A DNA stretch of 64,000 nt, taken from positions 157,594-221,593 of the forward strand of contig JAEZZO010000042.1 in the NCBI GenBank assembly GCA_023418475.1, in the 5' to 3' direction. The position numbers and the translations under genes are program-made. Numbering within the stretch: position 1 is the stretch's first letter; every line of letters starts with the position of its first letter. Under the pieces are notes generated by a model. The model saw nothing but the letters and a program-made list of their open reading frames with translations, made no database searches and was not told the DNA's origin. This DNA comes from Bacillota bacterium (GTDB lineage Bacteria; Bacillota; Clostridia; Lachnospirales; Lachnospiraceae). Positions 26,848 through 36,216 of the stretch are shown in pieces.

Positions 26848-27220
26848 GATAACAGTTATTCCTTTCTCTCAGGTGTATTGTTTTCTGCTTCTTTCTATTA
26901 TGCAGATGTATTGCTTCTTGCCTTTGAATTATGTTGTATTGTTTTTGCAATCAATGTTTCCTATTTAATATAATATTATATATTCATCTGCGAAACAACG
27001 TAATTAATTGCGCGATTTTCTGTAATATTTTACTTTTTATAGTCTGAATAACACGAACGATTGAAATGTAAATCTTAAAATATTACAGTTGTGCCTTGCC
27101 AGCCGCTGAGGTATACACATACGTAGTTTCTCTGTATAATAATATTTTAGGTTGCGGAGGTAATCATTTATAACTTTAATATTAATGACATGATACCCCA
27201 CATAGGCAAAACATATTCGA

Positions 27221-27249
27221 TTGACATTAATTCCAATACATGGTAAAAT
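27221..27249 (+). promoter_or_regulatory. promoter of the TetR-acyltransferase operon
   Basis: Consensus TTGACA at 27221-27226, a 17-base spacer and TAAAAT at 27244-27249. It lies within the divergent spacer 26848-27379, which otherwise holds no gene I can support. Confidence 0.7.
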
Positions 27250-27277
27250 TAATCGTTTGATTAAATCAAACGATTAA
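27249..27277. promoter_or_regulatory. 29-bp perfect palindrome, probable TetR operator
   Basis: TTAATCGTTTGATT - A - AATCAAACGATTAA is a perfect 14+1+14 palindrome starting at the last base of the -10 box, with a further ATCAAAC half-site just downstream. The position over the transcription start fits autorepression by the TetR protein encoded at 27380. Confidence 0.75.
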
Positions 27278-27379
27278 ATCAAACATTTTACATGAACGCT
27301 GTGAAGCAATATAGAAATACAGATTGGCTTTTATGTTATGCAATTGTTTGAATCGGTTTACCAATAGGAGAGATAAATT

Positions 27380-27949
27380 ATGCATACGAATGAAGCAAAA
27401 GTGACGATCTTAAATGCGGTGATAGAATTAATCAAACAAAAGCCGTTAAATAAGCTATCCATCAGAGAGATTGCCGGAAAAGCAGGGATGAATTCGGCTG
27501 CCATTAGTTATTACTTCGGAAGTAAAGAAATTCTATATAATGAAACAATGAAATATTATTGGAGCAGTCTTTGTTTTATCTATGAAAGAATTAAGAAGGA
27601 GGAGATGCTATCAGTTGAGAAGGTACATGCTTACTGCAAGGAAATCATGTATTTTTATATTAGATCAGTCGGAATACTGCGCAGTGAACAGAGTAATTTC
27701 ATGGAACAGGGAGTTGATTCTGAAACCAGACAAAGAATAGAAATGCAGCTCGAAGCATTAAGTTATATTATCTTATCATTGAAACCACAGACGTCAAAGG
27801 AAGAGATGATGGTGAAAATTGTACGATTTATCTCTTCGTTAGCACATCCGGTTCTTTTCATTGAATCTTTTGAGACATTAGCACTAAAAGGTGTTACGAT
27901 GGACAATTTTTTGGATGACTATATCAGAGATATTATTACGAACATATGA
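27380..27949 (+). CDS. TetR/AcrR-family transcriptional regulator
   Basis: A 189-residue regulator with the N-terminal TetR helix-turn-helix (about 8-50, LSIREIAGKAGMNSAAISYYF) and a helical ligand-binding C-terminal domain. Probably represses its own operon through the palindrome at 27249-27277. The acyltransferase gene overlaps its stop codon by four bases, so they are translationally coupled. The inducer cannot be predicted. Confidence 0.9.
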   Translation: MHTNEAKVTILNAVIELIKQKPLNKLSIREIAGKAGMNSAAISYYFGSKEILYNETMKYYWSSLCFIYERIKKEEMLSVEKVHAYCKEIMYFYIRSVGILRSEQSNFMEQGVDSETRQRIEMQLEALSYIILSLKPQTSKEEMMVKIVRFISSLAHPVLFIESFETLALKGVTMDNFLDDYIRDIITNI

Positions 27950-29106
27950 AAGGAAAAGATATGAGAGTAGAGAATGCAAAGACTAGGTACCTGTACATAG
28001 ATAACTTAAGACTGCTGATGATTATCTTTGTGGTATTAATTCATTATGCTGTTACCTATAGCGGGATAGGCAGCTGGTATCTGATGGATGCAGGGGAGCT
28101 TGATGCGGTATGCACCATCGTGTTTGGATTATTTCAATCCTTTACCCAGGCATACTTTATGGGGTTTTTATTTCTGATCTCTGGTTATTTTGTAGCCGGA
28201 TCCTATGATAAAAAAGGAGCTGCAAGGTTTATCTCTGAGCGGTTGATACGGCTTGGTATTCCCACCTTGATCTATATGCTGGTTATCACACCATTTATTA
28301 TTTACGTTCTACTGGGAAACCGGTGGGATAGACCTTTGTTTCCGGAATATTATGTTAATTATATACTAAGCCTTCAGTTTCTTGGAGGGAGTGGTCCTTT
28401 GTGGTTTGCCTTAGCACTATTGATTTTTAACTGTATTTATGTATTAATAAGAATTTTGAAAAAGGAACGAAAGACGGTAGAGAAGAAGAAACTTCCGGGA
28501 ATGACGGAGGTATTGCTGTTGATTTTATTAATTTCTGTTATGGCCTTCCTGATACGCCTGGTGCAACCGATTGATACTAGTATCCTGAATATGCAGCTAT
28601 GCTTCTTTTCGCAATACGTCATTCTGTTTGTTGTTGGTGTTAAAGCAGGAAGGAATGACTGGTTTTCACAGATATCCTATCAAACAGGCCATTATTTCCT
28701 TTTAACGGCGCTAATTCCCGGAATTTTATTCTGGGTTTTGATCATGATAGCCGGAGGAGCATTAAATGGAGGCTTTTCAGCCTATAAAGGCGGTTTAAAT
28801 TGGCAGAGCGCATTATATGCTATCTGGGAGTCATTTATTTCTGTTGCAATGTCAATCGGTATGATTGGTATCTTCCAGGAGAAATATAATAAACAGCCAC
28901 CTTTGGTTAAAGTATTGTCCGATAATTCATTTTGCGTATATATGTTCCATTCCGCTATTATAATATCGGTATCTTTACTGCTTCTTCCCTTAAAACTATA
29001 TCCGCTGGTCAAATTTCTGGCAGCTGCTGTAATAGGATTACCGCTTTGCTTCCTGGCATCAAATTACATATTCAGAAGGATACCCTTGTTAAAGAAGGTT
29101 TTATAA
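27946..29106 (+). CDS. membrane acyltransferase, family 3 (OafA/NodX-like)
   Basis: A 386-residue multipass protein with about ten membrane helices. The N-terminal RYLYIDNLRLLMIIFVVLIH contains the Arg and His typical of acyltransferase-3 proteins, and ISERLIRLGIPTLIYML is the conserved second motif. These enzymes move acyl groups across or onto surface glycans and lipids. It is coupled to the TetR gene. The ATG at 27961 is an alternative start. The acceptor is unknown. Confidence 0.85.
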   Translation: MKGKDMRVENAKTRYLYIDNLRLLMIIFVVLIHYAVTYSGIGSWYLMDAGELDAVCTIVFGLFQSFTQAYFMGFLFLISGYFVAGSYDKKGAARFISERLIRLGIPTLIYMLVITPFIIYVLLGNRWDRPLFPEYYVNYILSLQFLGGSGPLWFALALLIFNCIYVLIRILKKERKTVEKKKLPGMTEVLLLILLISVMAFLIRLVQPIDTSILNMQLCFFSQYVILFVVGVKAGRNDWFSQISYQTGHYFLLTALIPGILFWVLIMIAGGALNGGFSAYKGGLNWQSALYAIWESFISVAMSIGMIGIFQEKYNKQPPLVKVLSDNSFCVYMFHSAIIISVSLLLLPLKLYPLVKFLAAAVIGLPLCFLASNYIFRRIPLLKKVL

Positions 29107-29158
29107 AATCACACGCCAAAGCTCCTCACCAGGGTACTGGCACAGGAAGGAGGCCGTT

Positions 29159-31672
29159 ATGGCTTCAGGACTTACAGATACTCATGAAATGATAGAATAT
29201 AATAAAAATCTGCCAATGAAGCTTTTCTGCCAGCGAATTGGTGTCGTGACAAAACACTGGCACAGAAGCATAGAAATTCTTCTGGTGCTGTCAGGAACCC
29301 TTCAGGTTAGGGTGGAAAACCAACAGTATGTACTGCAGGAGAATGACATTCTGCTGATTAACTCCGATCAGGTGCATGATACCTGCAGCGAGGACTGCGT
29401 TCTGGTACTTTTGCAGATGCGTCTCTCCAGCTTTCACCTGGATTGGCTCAACCCCGAAAGCCTTCATTTTGATTGTAATTCCAGCCAGCACAAGAATAGC
29501 CCTGCTTTTGATCAAATACGAGAATTGATTGCCCGGCTGATTAAGTTAAATGCGGCATCCGCTTCGAACCAGGTACTTAGCCTCTCTTATGCGTATCAGA
29601 TCATATATATATTGCTGCAGAATTTTGTCAGCAGTAATCCGGGCAAGCTTCGTCCCCCAAAACAGATGGAACGCTTAAAGCATATCATTCGTTTCGTGGA
29701 AGAAAATTATCAGAGAGATCTGTCCCTAACAGAAATAGCAAAAAAGGAAGGGCTAACACCTCCCTATCTATCTTCATTTTTTGAAAAAAATATGAGTATG
29801 ACCTTAACCAATTATATTTCTAAGATACGGTTGGAGCATTCGCTGCATTTATTAATGAATACAGAGAAGTCAATTGAAGAAATATCAGAGGCTTGTGGCT
29901 TTGCCAATCAACGATCCTACGCTACTCTTTTTAAGAAGCAATATGGCACTTTGCCCAGTCTTTACAGGAAGGAAGCTCTTTCCTTTGATCATAAGGCCAA
30001 TTCCCTTCCGATGAACGCTACTGCACAATATCTTAATTTAGAAAAATATGATTTTTTTGACAAGCTCTCAACTTATTTGCAACGCTCTGAGGAGACGCAG
30101 CTTACTAATGCGCTTCAAAAGGTCTGTTATTCCATTGGCAGTATTAATATGGGCATTACCGGAAAACGACTTGAGAAAAATTATTTACAGTTTTGCAGCG
30201 TCGGAAGGGCAAAGGAAATCCTGATAGGTAGTATTCAGAAGATGCTTACCACGCAGCAGCAGGAGATTGGTTATCAATATATTAAATTTCATGATGTATT
30301 TGATGATGCCCTGATGGTATACTCGGAGGATGCGCAGGGTCAGGTCAGATTGAATTTTAATATGCTGGATGAGATATTTGATTTCCTGCTACGGATTAAT
30401 TTAAAGCCTCTTGTGCAACTATCCTTTATGCCCAAGGCACTTGCAAAAGTGCCGGAGCGTACAGTATTTGTTCTCCCTTTTTGTGTGAGTGAACCAAAGG
30501 ATGAGGAAAAATGGTGTTACCTGGTGAAAGAATTTGTAACCCATCTTTTGAAGCGGTATGGCTTTCCTGAAGTATCCCGGTGGATTTTTACCTTTTGGAA
30601 TGAAACGATGACGGGACATCCCTTTGACTTTAGGGATATTGCTACGTTCCTTCATTTATACAAAATCACGTATGATAGTGTAAAAAGCTGCCATCCACAA
30701 CTGGTATTTGCAAGTACGTCCTATGTTACAAATAGCTTTCCGACAGATCATTATAGCAAGTTTTTGAAATTTGCGGGACAAAACGGCTGCAATCCGGATG
30801 CATATCTGTTCCATTTTTATCCAATACCTGCTAATTTCACACAGAATTTATTCGATAAAGCTTACAACGGCTTTTCATTAAGCTTAAGCGGTATTGTTTC
30901 GGATGACGCGGATGTCTTTGGCAATTATCTCCGGCTGTTAAATGAACATTTACCGGAGAGGGACAAACGTCCTCTCTATATTACAGAATGGAACTTAAGT
31001 TCTTCTCATAGAGAGTGGCTTAACGATACCTGTTATGCCGGTGCCTATTTTGTTCGCAATATCTGCAGAAATTATGACAGAGCACAGGGCTTTGGCCACT
31101 GGACGCTCACGGATTGGATTGAAGAACTGGAATTTCCTGAGCAGTTATTTCATGGAGGAGTAGGACATTTCACAAAAAACGGCATAAAGAAACCGGCTTA
31201 TTATGCATATCAGTTCTTGTCCGAACTAGGTGATGAATTTCTTACGGAAGGGGAGGGATATTTTATAACCAAAGGCAGGGAGGAGTATCGGCTACTGCTA
31301 TATAACTATTGTAACGTTGAGGCTTCGTATAGAGAAGGTCTTAATTTCAATATGAGCTTTACAGACCGGTATGGAGTTTTTGCAGAGGCCTGTAGAAAGG
31401 AATTTCGCTTGGAGCTGGTAGATCTGCCGGAGGGGGGCTATGATATTGTTGAGAAAATTGTAAATCGTCAATATGGAAGCTGTTATGATAAATGGGTAGA
31501 AATGGGGGCACTCCCTGTTAATACACAGGAGGAAATAGATATCCTTAAGGATTTATCACGGCCATTCCTAAAAAAATCAAAGCTAATAGTCAGAGGGGAC
31601 TGTCTGCCCTATCAGGCTGCACTTGAACCGCATGAAATACGTTTGGTTGTGATTAAAAAAAGCTTTTCCTAA
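29159..31672 (+). CDS. AraC-type regulator fused to a GH39 glycosidase domain
   Basis: An 837-residue fusion. Residues about 20-100 are a cupin-type sensor (TKHWHRSIEILLVLSG). Residues about 170-270 are two AraC helix-turn-helix motifs (LSLTEIAKKEGLTPPYLSSF and the second around ACGFANQRSYATLF). Residues about 290-760 form a GH39 beta-xylosidase-like barrel. The acid/base Glu482 is in FTFWNETMTG and the nucleophile Glu610 in YITEWNLSS, so the glycosidase site looks intact. There is no signal peptide, so it stays in the cytoplasm. GGAGG lies five bases upstream of the start. Either the enzyme domain senses a sugar for the DNA-binding part, or it is an active glycosidase controlling its own inducer. 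Confidence 0.88.
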   Translation: MASGLTDTHEMIEYNKNLPMKLFCQRIGVVTKHWHRSIEILLVLSGTLQVRVENQQYVLQENDILLINSDQVHDTCSEDCVLVLLQMRLSSFHLDWLNPESLHFDCNSSQHKNSPAFDQIRELIARLIKLNAASASNQVLSLSYAYQIIYILLQNFVSSNPGKLRPPKQMERLKHIIRFVEENYQRDLSLTEIAKKEGLTPPYLSSFFEKNMSMTLTNYISKIRLEHSLHLLMNTEKSIEEISEACGFANQRSYATLFKKQYGTLPSLYRKEALSFDHKANSLPMNATAQYLNLEKYDFFDKLSTYLQRSEETQLTNALQKVCYSIGSINMGITGKRLEKNYLQFCSVGRAKEILIGSIQKMLTTQQQEIGYQYIKFHDVFDDALMVYSEDAQGQVRLNFNMLDEIFDFLLRINLKPLVQLSFMPKALAKVPERTVFVLPFCVSEPKDEEKWCYLVKEFVTHLLKRYGFPEVSRWIFTFWNETMTGHPFDFRDIATFLHLYKITYDSVKSCHPQLVFASTSYVTNSFPTDHYSKFLKFAGQNGCNPDAYLFHFYPIPANFTQNLFDKAYNGFSLSLSGIVSDDADVFGNYLRLLNEHLPERDKRPLYITEWNLSSSHREWLNDTCYAGAYFVRNICRNYDRAQGFGHWTLTDWIEELEFPEQLFHGGVGHFTKNGIKKPAYYAYQFLSELGDEFLTEGEGYFITKGREEYRLLLYNYCNVEASYREGLNFNMSFTDRYGVFAEACRKEFRLELVDLPEGGYDIVEKIVNRQYGSCYDKWVEMGALPVNTQEEIDILKDLSRPFLKKSKLIVRGDCLPYQAALEPHEIRLVVIKKSFS

Positions 31673-31674
31673 AT

Positions 31675-31948
31675 GATAAGCTGATCTTTCATATGGCAAG
31701 CAGAACAATTTCTGCTGATGAAAAAAGTATTGCACTCACCAAAAATGAAGCACAGATACTGGCACTTTTGTTAAAAACAGGGGGAATGTTGTGAGCTGGA
31801 AACAATTATAAGAAGACCTTGGAAGGAAGCATGCTTTATTGATGACAATACACTGACCGTTAATATGACCCGGATCAAGAAGAAGCTTCATTGTCTTGGA
31901 TTATAACAATATATACAAACGAAAAAAGGACTGGGATATAAAATATGA
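31675..31948 (+). pseudogene. remnant of an OmpR-type response regulator (effector domain only)
   Basis: Directly after the GH39 stop the sequence encodes a winged-helix effector domain in pieces. One frame gives IALTKNEAQILALLLKTGG. After a one-base frameshift near 31790 a second gives IDDNTLTVNMTRIKKKLHC. After an in-frame TAA at 31904-31906 the same frame reads IQTKKGLGYKI. The final TGA (31946-31948) overlaps the ATG of the downstream kinase as ATGA, a typical response-regulator/kinase junction. The receiver domain is wholly absent. This is a decayed BceR-like regulator. Confidence 0.8.
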
Positions 31949-32949
31949 GACTCCGGGAATATCTTTCAGATAAAAAACATTTGATTCAGCTGTATTGTTC
32001 TGTCATGTTGTTTACAGGAATTATGATTTATATAAAAGATAATGCTTTCCTTCTTAATTCTACCGGACTGTATATAACCTATGGTTCATTTATTATTTCC
32101 TTTGTCTATCTGACCATTGATTATTTGATCAAGAAAAAGCATTTTAACATACTCAAAGAGCTTTGGCAGATGGAGCATATGGACTGGGTCAATTCTCTTC
32201 CGGAACCATTAAGTAACGAGCAGAGAATTTATACGGAGCTTATCCGGAAGCTATACCAGCAAACAGGAAGATGTCTTGAGGAACACAATAACAAAAGCAC
32301 AGAAGACCTAGAATTTGTCACGATGTGGGTACATGAAATAAAAACACCGATAGCAGCATCAAAACTGATTATTGAGAACAGCCTGGATCACTCGGAGAAG
32401 AAGGCGCTCTACAGCCTGGAGGATGAAATTGATCGTATTGAGGATTATGTGCAATTGTCCTTGTTTTATTCAAGAGCAAATGATTTTGCAAAGGATTATA
32501 TGATCAGCCGTGTGTCTCTTGAGAAGGTAGTAAATGATTGCCTTAAGAGAGATTACTCCGGTATCACGAACAAAAATCTGCACCTGGCGCAAAAAGGTCT
32601 GGAACTGTTTGTTGATACGGATGAGAAATGGATTGGTTTCATTCTAAAGCAGCTTTTAGATAATGCAATTAAATATTCGCCGTTTTATGGGAAAGTAGAG
32701 ATCTATGCCGAACAAAATGAAAAAGAAACTGTATTGTTTGTGGAGGATCACGGGATTGGAATTAAGGAAGAAGACTTAAATCGGATCTTTACTAAGAATA
32801 TTACCGGCGTAAATGACCGCAAATATTATATGGCAACAGGAATAGGCCTGTATTTGAGCCGGAAGCTGGCGAAAAAGCTTGGTCACAATATAACTGTAAC
32901 ATCACATTATGAATTAGGCACAAAAGCAGGAATACACTTTGCAAAATAG
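31945..32949 (+). CDS. BceS-like intramembrane sensor histidine kinase, orphan
   Basis: A 334-residue kinase with two closely spaced N-terminal membrane helices (about 16-62) and almost no extracellular loop, the hallmark of Bce-type antimicrobial-peptide sensors. The phospho-accepting His130 is in MWVHEIKTPIAASK. The ATPase domain has N, G1 and G2 boxes (LLDNAIKYS, EDHGIGIKEED, GIGLYLSRKLAKKLG). Its regulator upstream is a pseudogene, and no BceAB-type ABC transporter is nearby. Such kinases depend on their transporter for sensing, so this one must use distant partners or be decaying. Confidence 0.88.
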   Translation: MRLREYLSDKKHLIQLYCSVMLFTGIMIYIKDNAFLLNSTGLYITYGSFIISFVYLTIDYLIKKKHFNILKELWQMEHMDWVNSLPEPLSNEQRIYTELIRKLYQQTGRCLEEHNNKSTEDLEFVTMWVHEIKTPIAASKLIIENSLDHSEKKALYSLEDEIDRIEDYVQLSLFYSRANDFAKDYMISRVSLEKVVNDCLKRDYSGITNKNLHLAQKGLELFVDTDEKWIGFILKQLLDNAIKYSPFYGKVEIYAEQNEKETVLFVEDHGIGIKEEDLNRIFTKNITGVNDRKYYMATGIGLYLSRKLAKKLGHNITVTSHYELGTKAGIHFAK

Positions 32950-33420
32950 GATCATTATTGTTAACACAGCAAAAGCCTGATTTAGGTATTGGTATGAATA
33001 TATATTCAATTATATTCAACATTTATCTATTTTCTGGCTTTTTTGCGTCAACCATGATGGTTTTAAAAAATGGTTTGTCTAAAGGTATTTTTATATAGGT
33101 AAAATAGCTTATTTTTGCAAGTTTTTCTTGTTAACATCAATAAAATGGAATATAATGGATAAAAGAAAAATATGTATTATGAGCTTTGGAGAAAAGTGCG
33201 AAAGAAAAAGCGTCTTCACACTAAGAAGAACCCCGAAATAAACACGGTATGAACTTCTACACCCATTATTTAAGATGTCGCTTTGCGGCATTATGATTGA
33301 AAGAGTGAAAGAAGATCACTTCCACCGAGTGAAAAAGATCACGTTCACTCGGCAGGTTTGTGTCTGCGGTTCGTGCACAAACTTATGATGCACAAACAAC
33401 AACGCAGAATGGAGTAAAAT
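32950..33420. other. 471-base gene-free spacer with stem-loops before an MCP gene
   Basis: No supportable gene. Near its right end are a perfect 9-bp stem CCGAGTGAA / TTCACTCGG at 33325-33352, the inverted pair GTTTGTG (33356-33362) / CACAAAC (33376-33382) and a further CACAAAC at 33391-33397. These lie just before the MCP start, so a structured 5' leader or operator cluster is possible. I do not recognise it as a known riboswitch. Confidence 0.4.
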
Positions 33421-34905
33421 ATGAACAAAAACATTTATAATTATAAGAAAGCTGATTTTGTATGTTCCAGTATCATTATTGTAGTATGTTTGCTAACGAT
33501 TCTTTATAATTTTACCAGTAGAAGTTTAGCAGAGGCGATAAATCTATCAATACCGGTAATTATTACAATCGCTGTAATTATAGGATTATTTTTCGTACCT
33601 GTTCCCAGCAAAATCAAAGGATTTCTATATAGTATAATGATTTTTGCTGCGGGAATGGCCTCTCTGCTGCAAGATCCGACAGACCAGGGTAATTTGTTCA
33701 CCATTGCAGCTTCGGTCTGTGTTTTGTGCCTGTACTATTCCTCAACGATTTTAATTTCTTTTGCGGTGATTGTGAATGCAGCCTACTTTATTACTTATTT
33801 CGTCGATAGAGCAGCCCTTTTCGGTAAGGACAGACCGATTAGTTTCCTTCTATCTACCTTATTGATGCTTGACAGTATATTTCTGGCTATTTTCTTTTCG
33901 AATAAATGGGGAAGTGATGTGATACGCAAAGCGGGTGCAAAGGAGGAAGAAGCAAATAAATTACTTTCAGAATTACAAACAACAATGTCACAGGTAGAGA
34001 CTACTTCTATGGGACTGAACAAGAATATAACTGAACTGGATAATAACATGCATTCCATAGTAGAATCCAGCAGAGACACTGTACGCACAATGAATGAGGT
34101 TGCGAAAGGTACGGAGCATCAGGCTGAAAGCATCTTTAATATCAACAATCATATGGCGGAAGCTATGAAAGAAGTAAACGATACCAAAGAAATTTCTGAA
34201 AAGCTGACAGCAAATTCTAATCTTATTTCTAAGAAGGTTGCGAAGGGTTCGGAAAAAATCCGCTCAATGTCGCTGCAGATGGAGGCAATCCATAATGCGG
34301 TCAGTAATTCTTTGACAACAGTAGTGGAGCTTCAGAGCAATATAGAGCAGATAAACGGTTTTCTTGAGGGTATCACACAGATTTCTGAGCAGACTAATCT
34401 GTTGTCTTTGAATGCTTCCATTGAATCCGCAAGAGCCGGAGAGCAGGGAAAAGGGTTTGCGGTAGTAGCAGGAGAGGTAGGAAAACTGGCACAGCAGAGC
34501 AGTCAAACAGTGAAAAGTATCAAAGATATAACAATGCTAATATCGGATACCTCAGCAGCAGCTGTTGAAAAAGCGAATGCAGGTGAGCAGGCGGTGACGG
34601 CCGGCAATAAGGTACTTGGACAGGTTGGAGACTATTTTAAGGATGTCGAGAATGCAATCAATGAGGCCTTTCGATTACTGGAGACGGAAAACGCCATGAT
34701 TGGTAAAATACTGGAGAAGTTTATTCAGGTACAGGAAAAGGTTGAAAGTATAGCCAGTATTTCTGAGGAACATTCTGCCTCTAATGAAGAAATTCTTGCA
34801 ACTATTGAAAATGAAAATAACGATATTTCATCGATTGGAAATGCAATACAGGAAATCAAAAAAATGACTTCAGTATTAAATGATATGATGCATAACATTG
34901 TATAA
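33421..34905 (+). CDS. methyl-accepting chemotaxis protein with a multi-helix membrane domain
   Basis: A 494-residue receptor. The first 170 residues form about five to six membrane helices with little extracellular sequence, and no HAMP domain is evident. The rest is a receptor coiled coil with the conserved tip at about 320-350 (ISEQTNLLSLNASIESARAG, then GFAVVAGEVGKLA). This topology suggests sensing of membrane state or an internal cue rather than a periplasmic ligand. A good start with GGAG upstream. It stands alone between two signalling modules. Confidence 0.9.
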   Translation: MNKNIYNYKKADFVCSSIIIVVCLLTILYNFTSRSLAEAINLSIPVIITIAVIIGLFFVPVPSKIKGFLYSIMIFAAGMASLLQDPTDQGNLFTIAASVCVLCLYYSSTILISFAVIVNAAYFITYFVDRAALFGKDRPISFLLSTLLMLDSIFLAIFFSNKWGSDVIRKAGAKEEEANKLLSELQTTMSQVETTSMGLNKNITELDNNMHSIVESSRDTVRTMNEVAKGTEHQAESIFNINNHMAEAMKEVNDTKEISEKLTANSNLISKKVAKGSEKIRSMSLQMEAIHNAVSNSLTTVVELQSNIEQINGFLEGITQISEQTNLLSLNASIESARAGEQGKGFAVVAGEVGKLAQQSSQTVKSIKDITMLISDTSAAAVEKANAGEQAVTAGNKVLGQVGDYFKDVENAINEAFRLLETENAMIGKILEKFIQVQEKVESIASISEEHSASNEEILATIENENNDISSIGNAIQEIKKMTSVLNDMMHNIV

Positions 34906-35204
34906 TGCGTTTGTATTCTTAAGAAAACATTTAATTCTGATACATGAGGCAAGTATAAATAAATGAATAAAACTTGGATAATATGCTTACCTTTATTTCG
35001 CAAGGAGGTTATATTTCAGAAGGAGATACAAATGATACTTATCTGAATAATGCACTTAAGACAAAAACAGATAATTTGAGAATTATTATAAGGCCGTCTG
35101 TAAAAAGATAACATTATGGCAGCCATAATTGATTAGGATTTGAATAACAGGTATATTTATATACGTGTATAAATACATGGATTTACTCAGGAAGAAAAAA
35201 ATGG

Positions 35205-35238
35205 GAAGTGATTCAAAGGAATCGCTTCTCTTTTGTTT
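35205..35238 (+). terminator. intrinsic terminator
   Basis: GAAGTGATTC pairs with GAATCGCTTC around a 4-base loop, followed by TCTTTTGTTTT. It lies about 300 bases after the MCP gene. The spacer 34906-35532 otherwise contains a stray ribosome site with a four-codon frame near 35031 but no real gene. Confidence 0.6.
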
Positions 35239-35532
35239 TGAAATTGGTTGAATTAATAGTCTGTGCTGGAATTATGAAATCAAGGTTGAAGAGTAACTAA
35301 ACCATTGTAAAAATTATTTCGTAAGGTTGTGAAATCTCCACAGTCATGCTAGGATATTATTATGGAAATTATTTGGAAGGATGTAATTGGATTAAAACAC
35401 GTTAGAAGTTTTTATGGAATTAAAAAAGCAGCATATCTTATGATAAAGTTTCTATAAAGTTATATATGGGTAACTTTAATAGATATATAGGCTTTGGAAA
35501 ATAGAGTAATAACAGTCAGGAGCAGAGAATTT

Positions 35533-36216
35533 ATGAGATTATTATTAATAGAAGATGATAAGGAATTATGCGACGCGGTCGCGGTTCATTTAAAAAAAGA
35601 AGGATATGAGTTGGATATTTGTAATGAAGGAAATGATGTTTTTTATTACATAGCAGGGAATAATCATGATTTGATTATTCTGGACCGTATGCTGCCAGGG
35701 ATGGATGGCTTAACCATATTAGATAAATTACGCGGGAAGGGTTTAACAACACCTGTAATAATGGTCACTGCCATGAATGGGATTAACGACAGGATTGATG
35801 GATTAGATACAGGAGCAGATGATTATCTGGTGAAGCCATTTGTTGTGGAAGAGCTATTGGCAAGAATTAGGGCACTGCTTCGCAGACCAAGAAAAATGGA
35901 GAATGCTAACCTTCTTAAATTTGGTGATATCTCGTTTGACAGCTATACCAATGTGGCAGCCAGAGGCGAAAACACGATTACCCTATCCAAAAGAGAAGGA
36001 GCATTACTCGAGTATTTTCTTCTCAATAAAGGACAGATTTTAGCCAGAGATCAGATTTTGAACCGTGTATGGGGAAAGGATAATTTCGTCGAAGACGGAA
36101 ATATCGATAACTATATATTTTTACTGCGCAGAAGACTGAAGGCATTGAATACAGGTACTGTTATTAAAACAATACATGGTATCGGCTATCAGTTGGAGTA
36201 TAAAACGAATGATTAA
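35533..36216 (+). CDS. OmpR/PhoB-type response regulator
   Basis: About 227 residues: receiver domain with phospho-accepting Asp in LIILDRMLPGMDG, acidic pocket EDDKE, Thr and Lys at VTAMNG and LVKPF, then a winged-helix domain ending IKTIHGIGYQLE. The Met at 35533 is preceded by AGGAG and gives the standard MRLLLIEDD start; the frame extends 13 codons further without support. Overlaps the downstream kinase by eight bases (ATGATTAA), so they form one two-component system. Confidence 0.93.
   Translation: MRLLLIEDDKELCDAVAVHLKKEGYELDICNEGNDVFYYIAGNNHDLIILDRMLPGMDGLTILDKLRGKGLTTPVIMVTAMNGINDRIDGLDTGADDYLVKPFVVEELLARIRALLRRPRKMENANLLKFGDISFDSYTNVAARGENTITLSKREGALLEYFLLNKGQILARDQILNRVWGKDNFVEDGNIDNYIFLLRRRLKALNTGTVIKTIHGIGYQLEYKTND

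Noticed and set aside
35031..35045. Ribosome site AGAAGGAGA followed by ATG
   Set aside because: The frame closes after four codons. It may be a leader peptide, but nothing downstream supports that.
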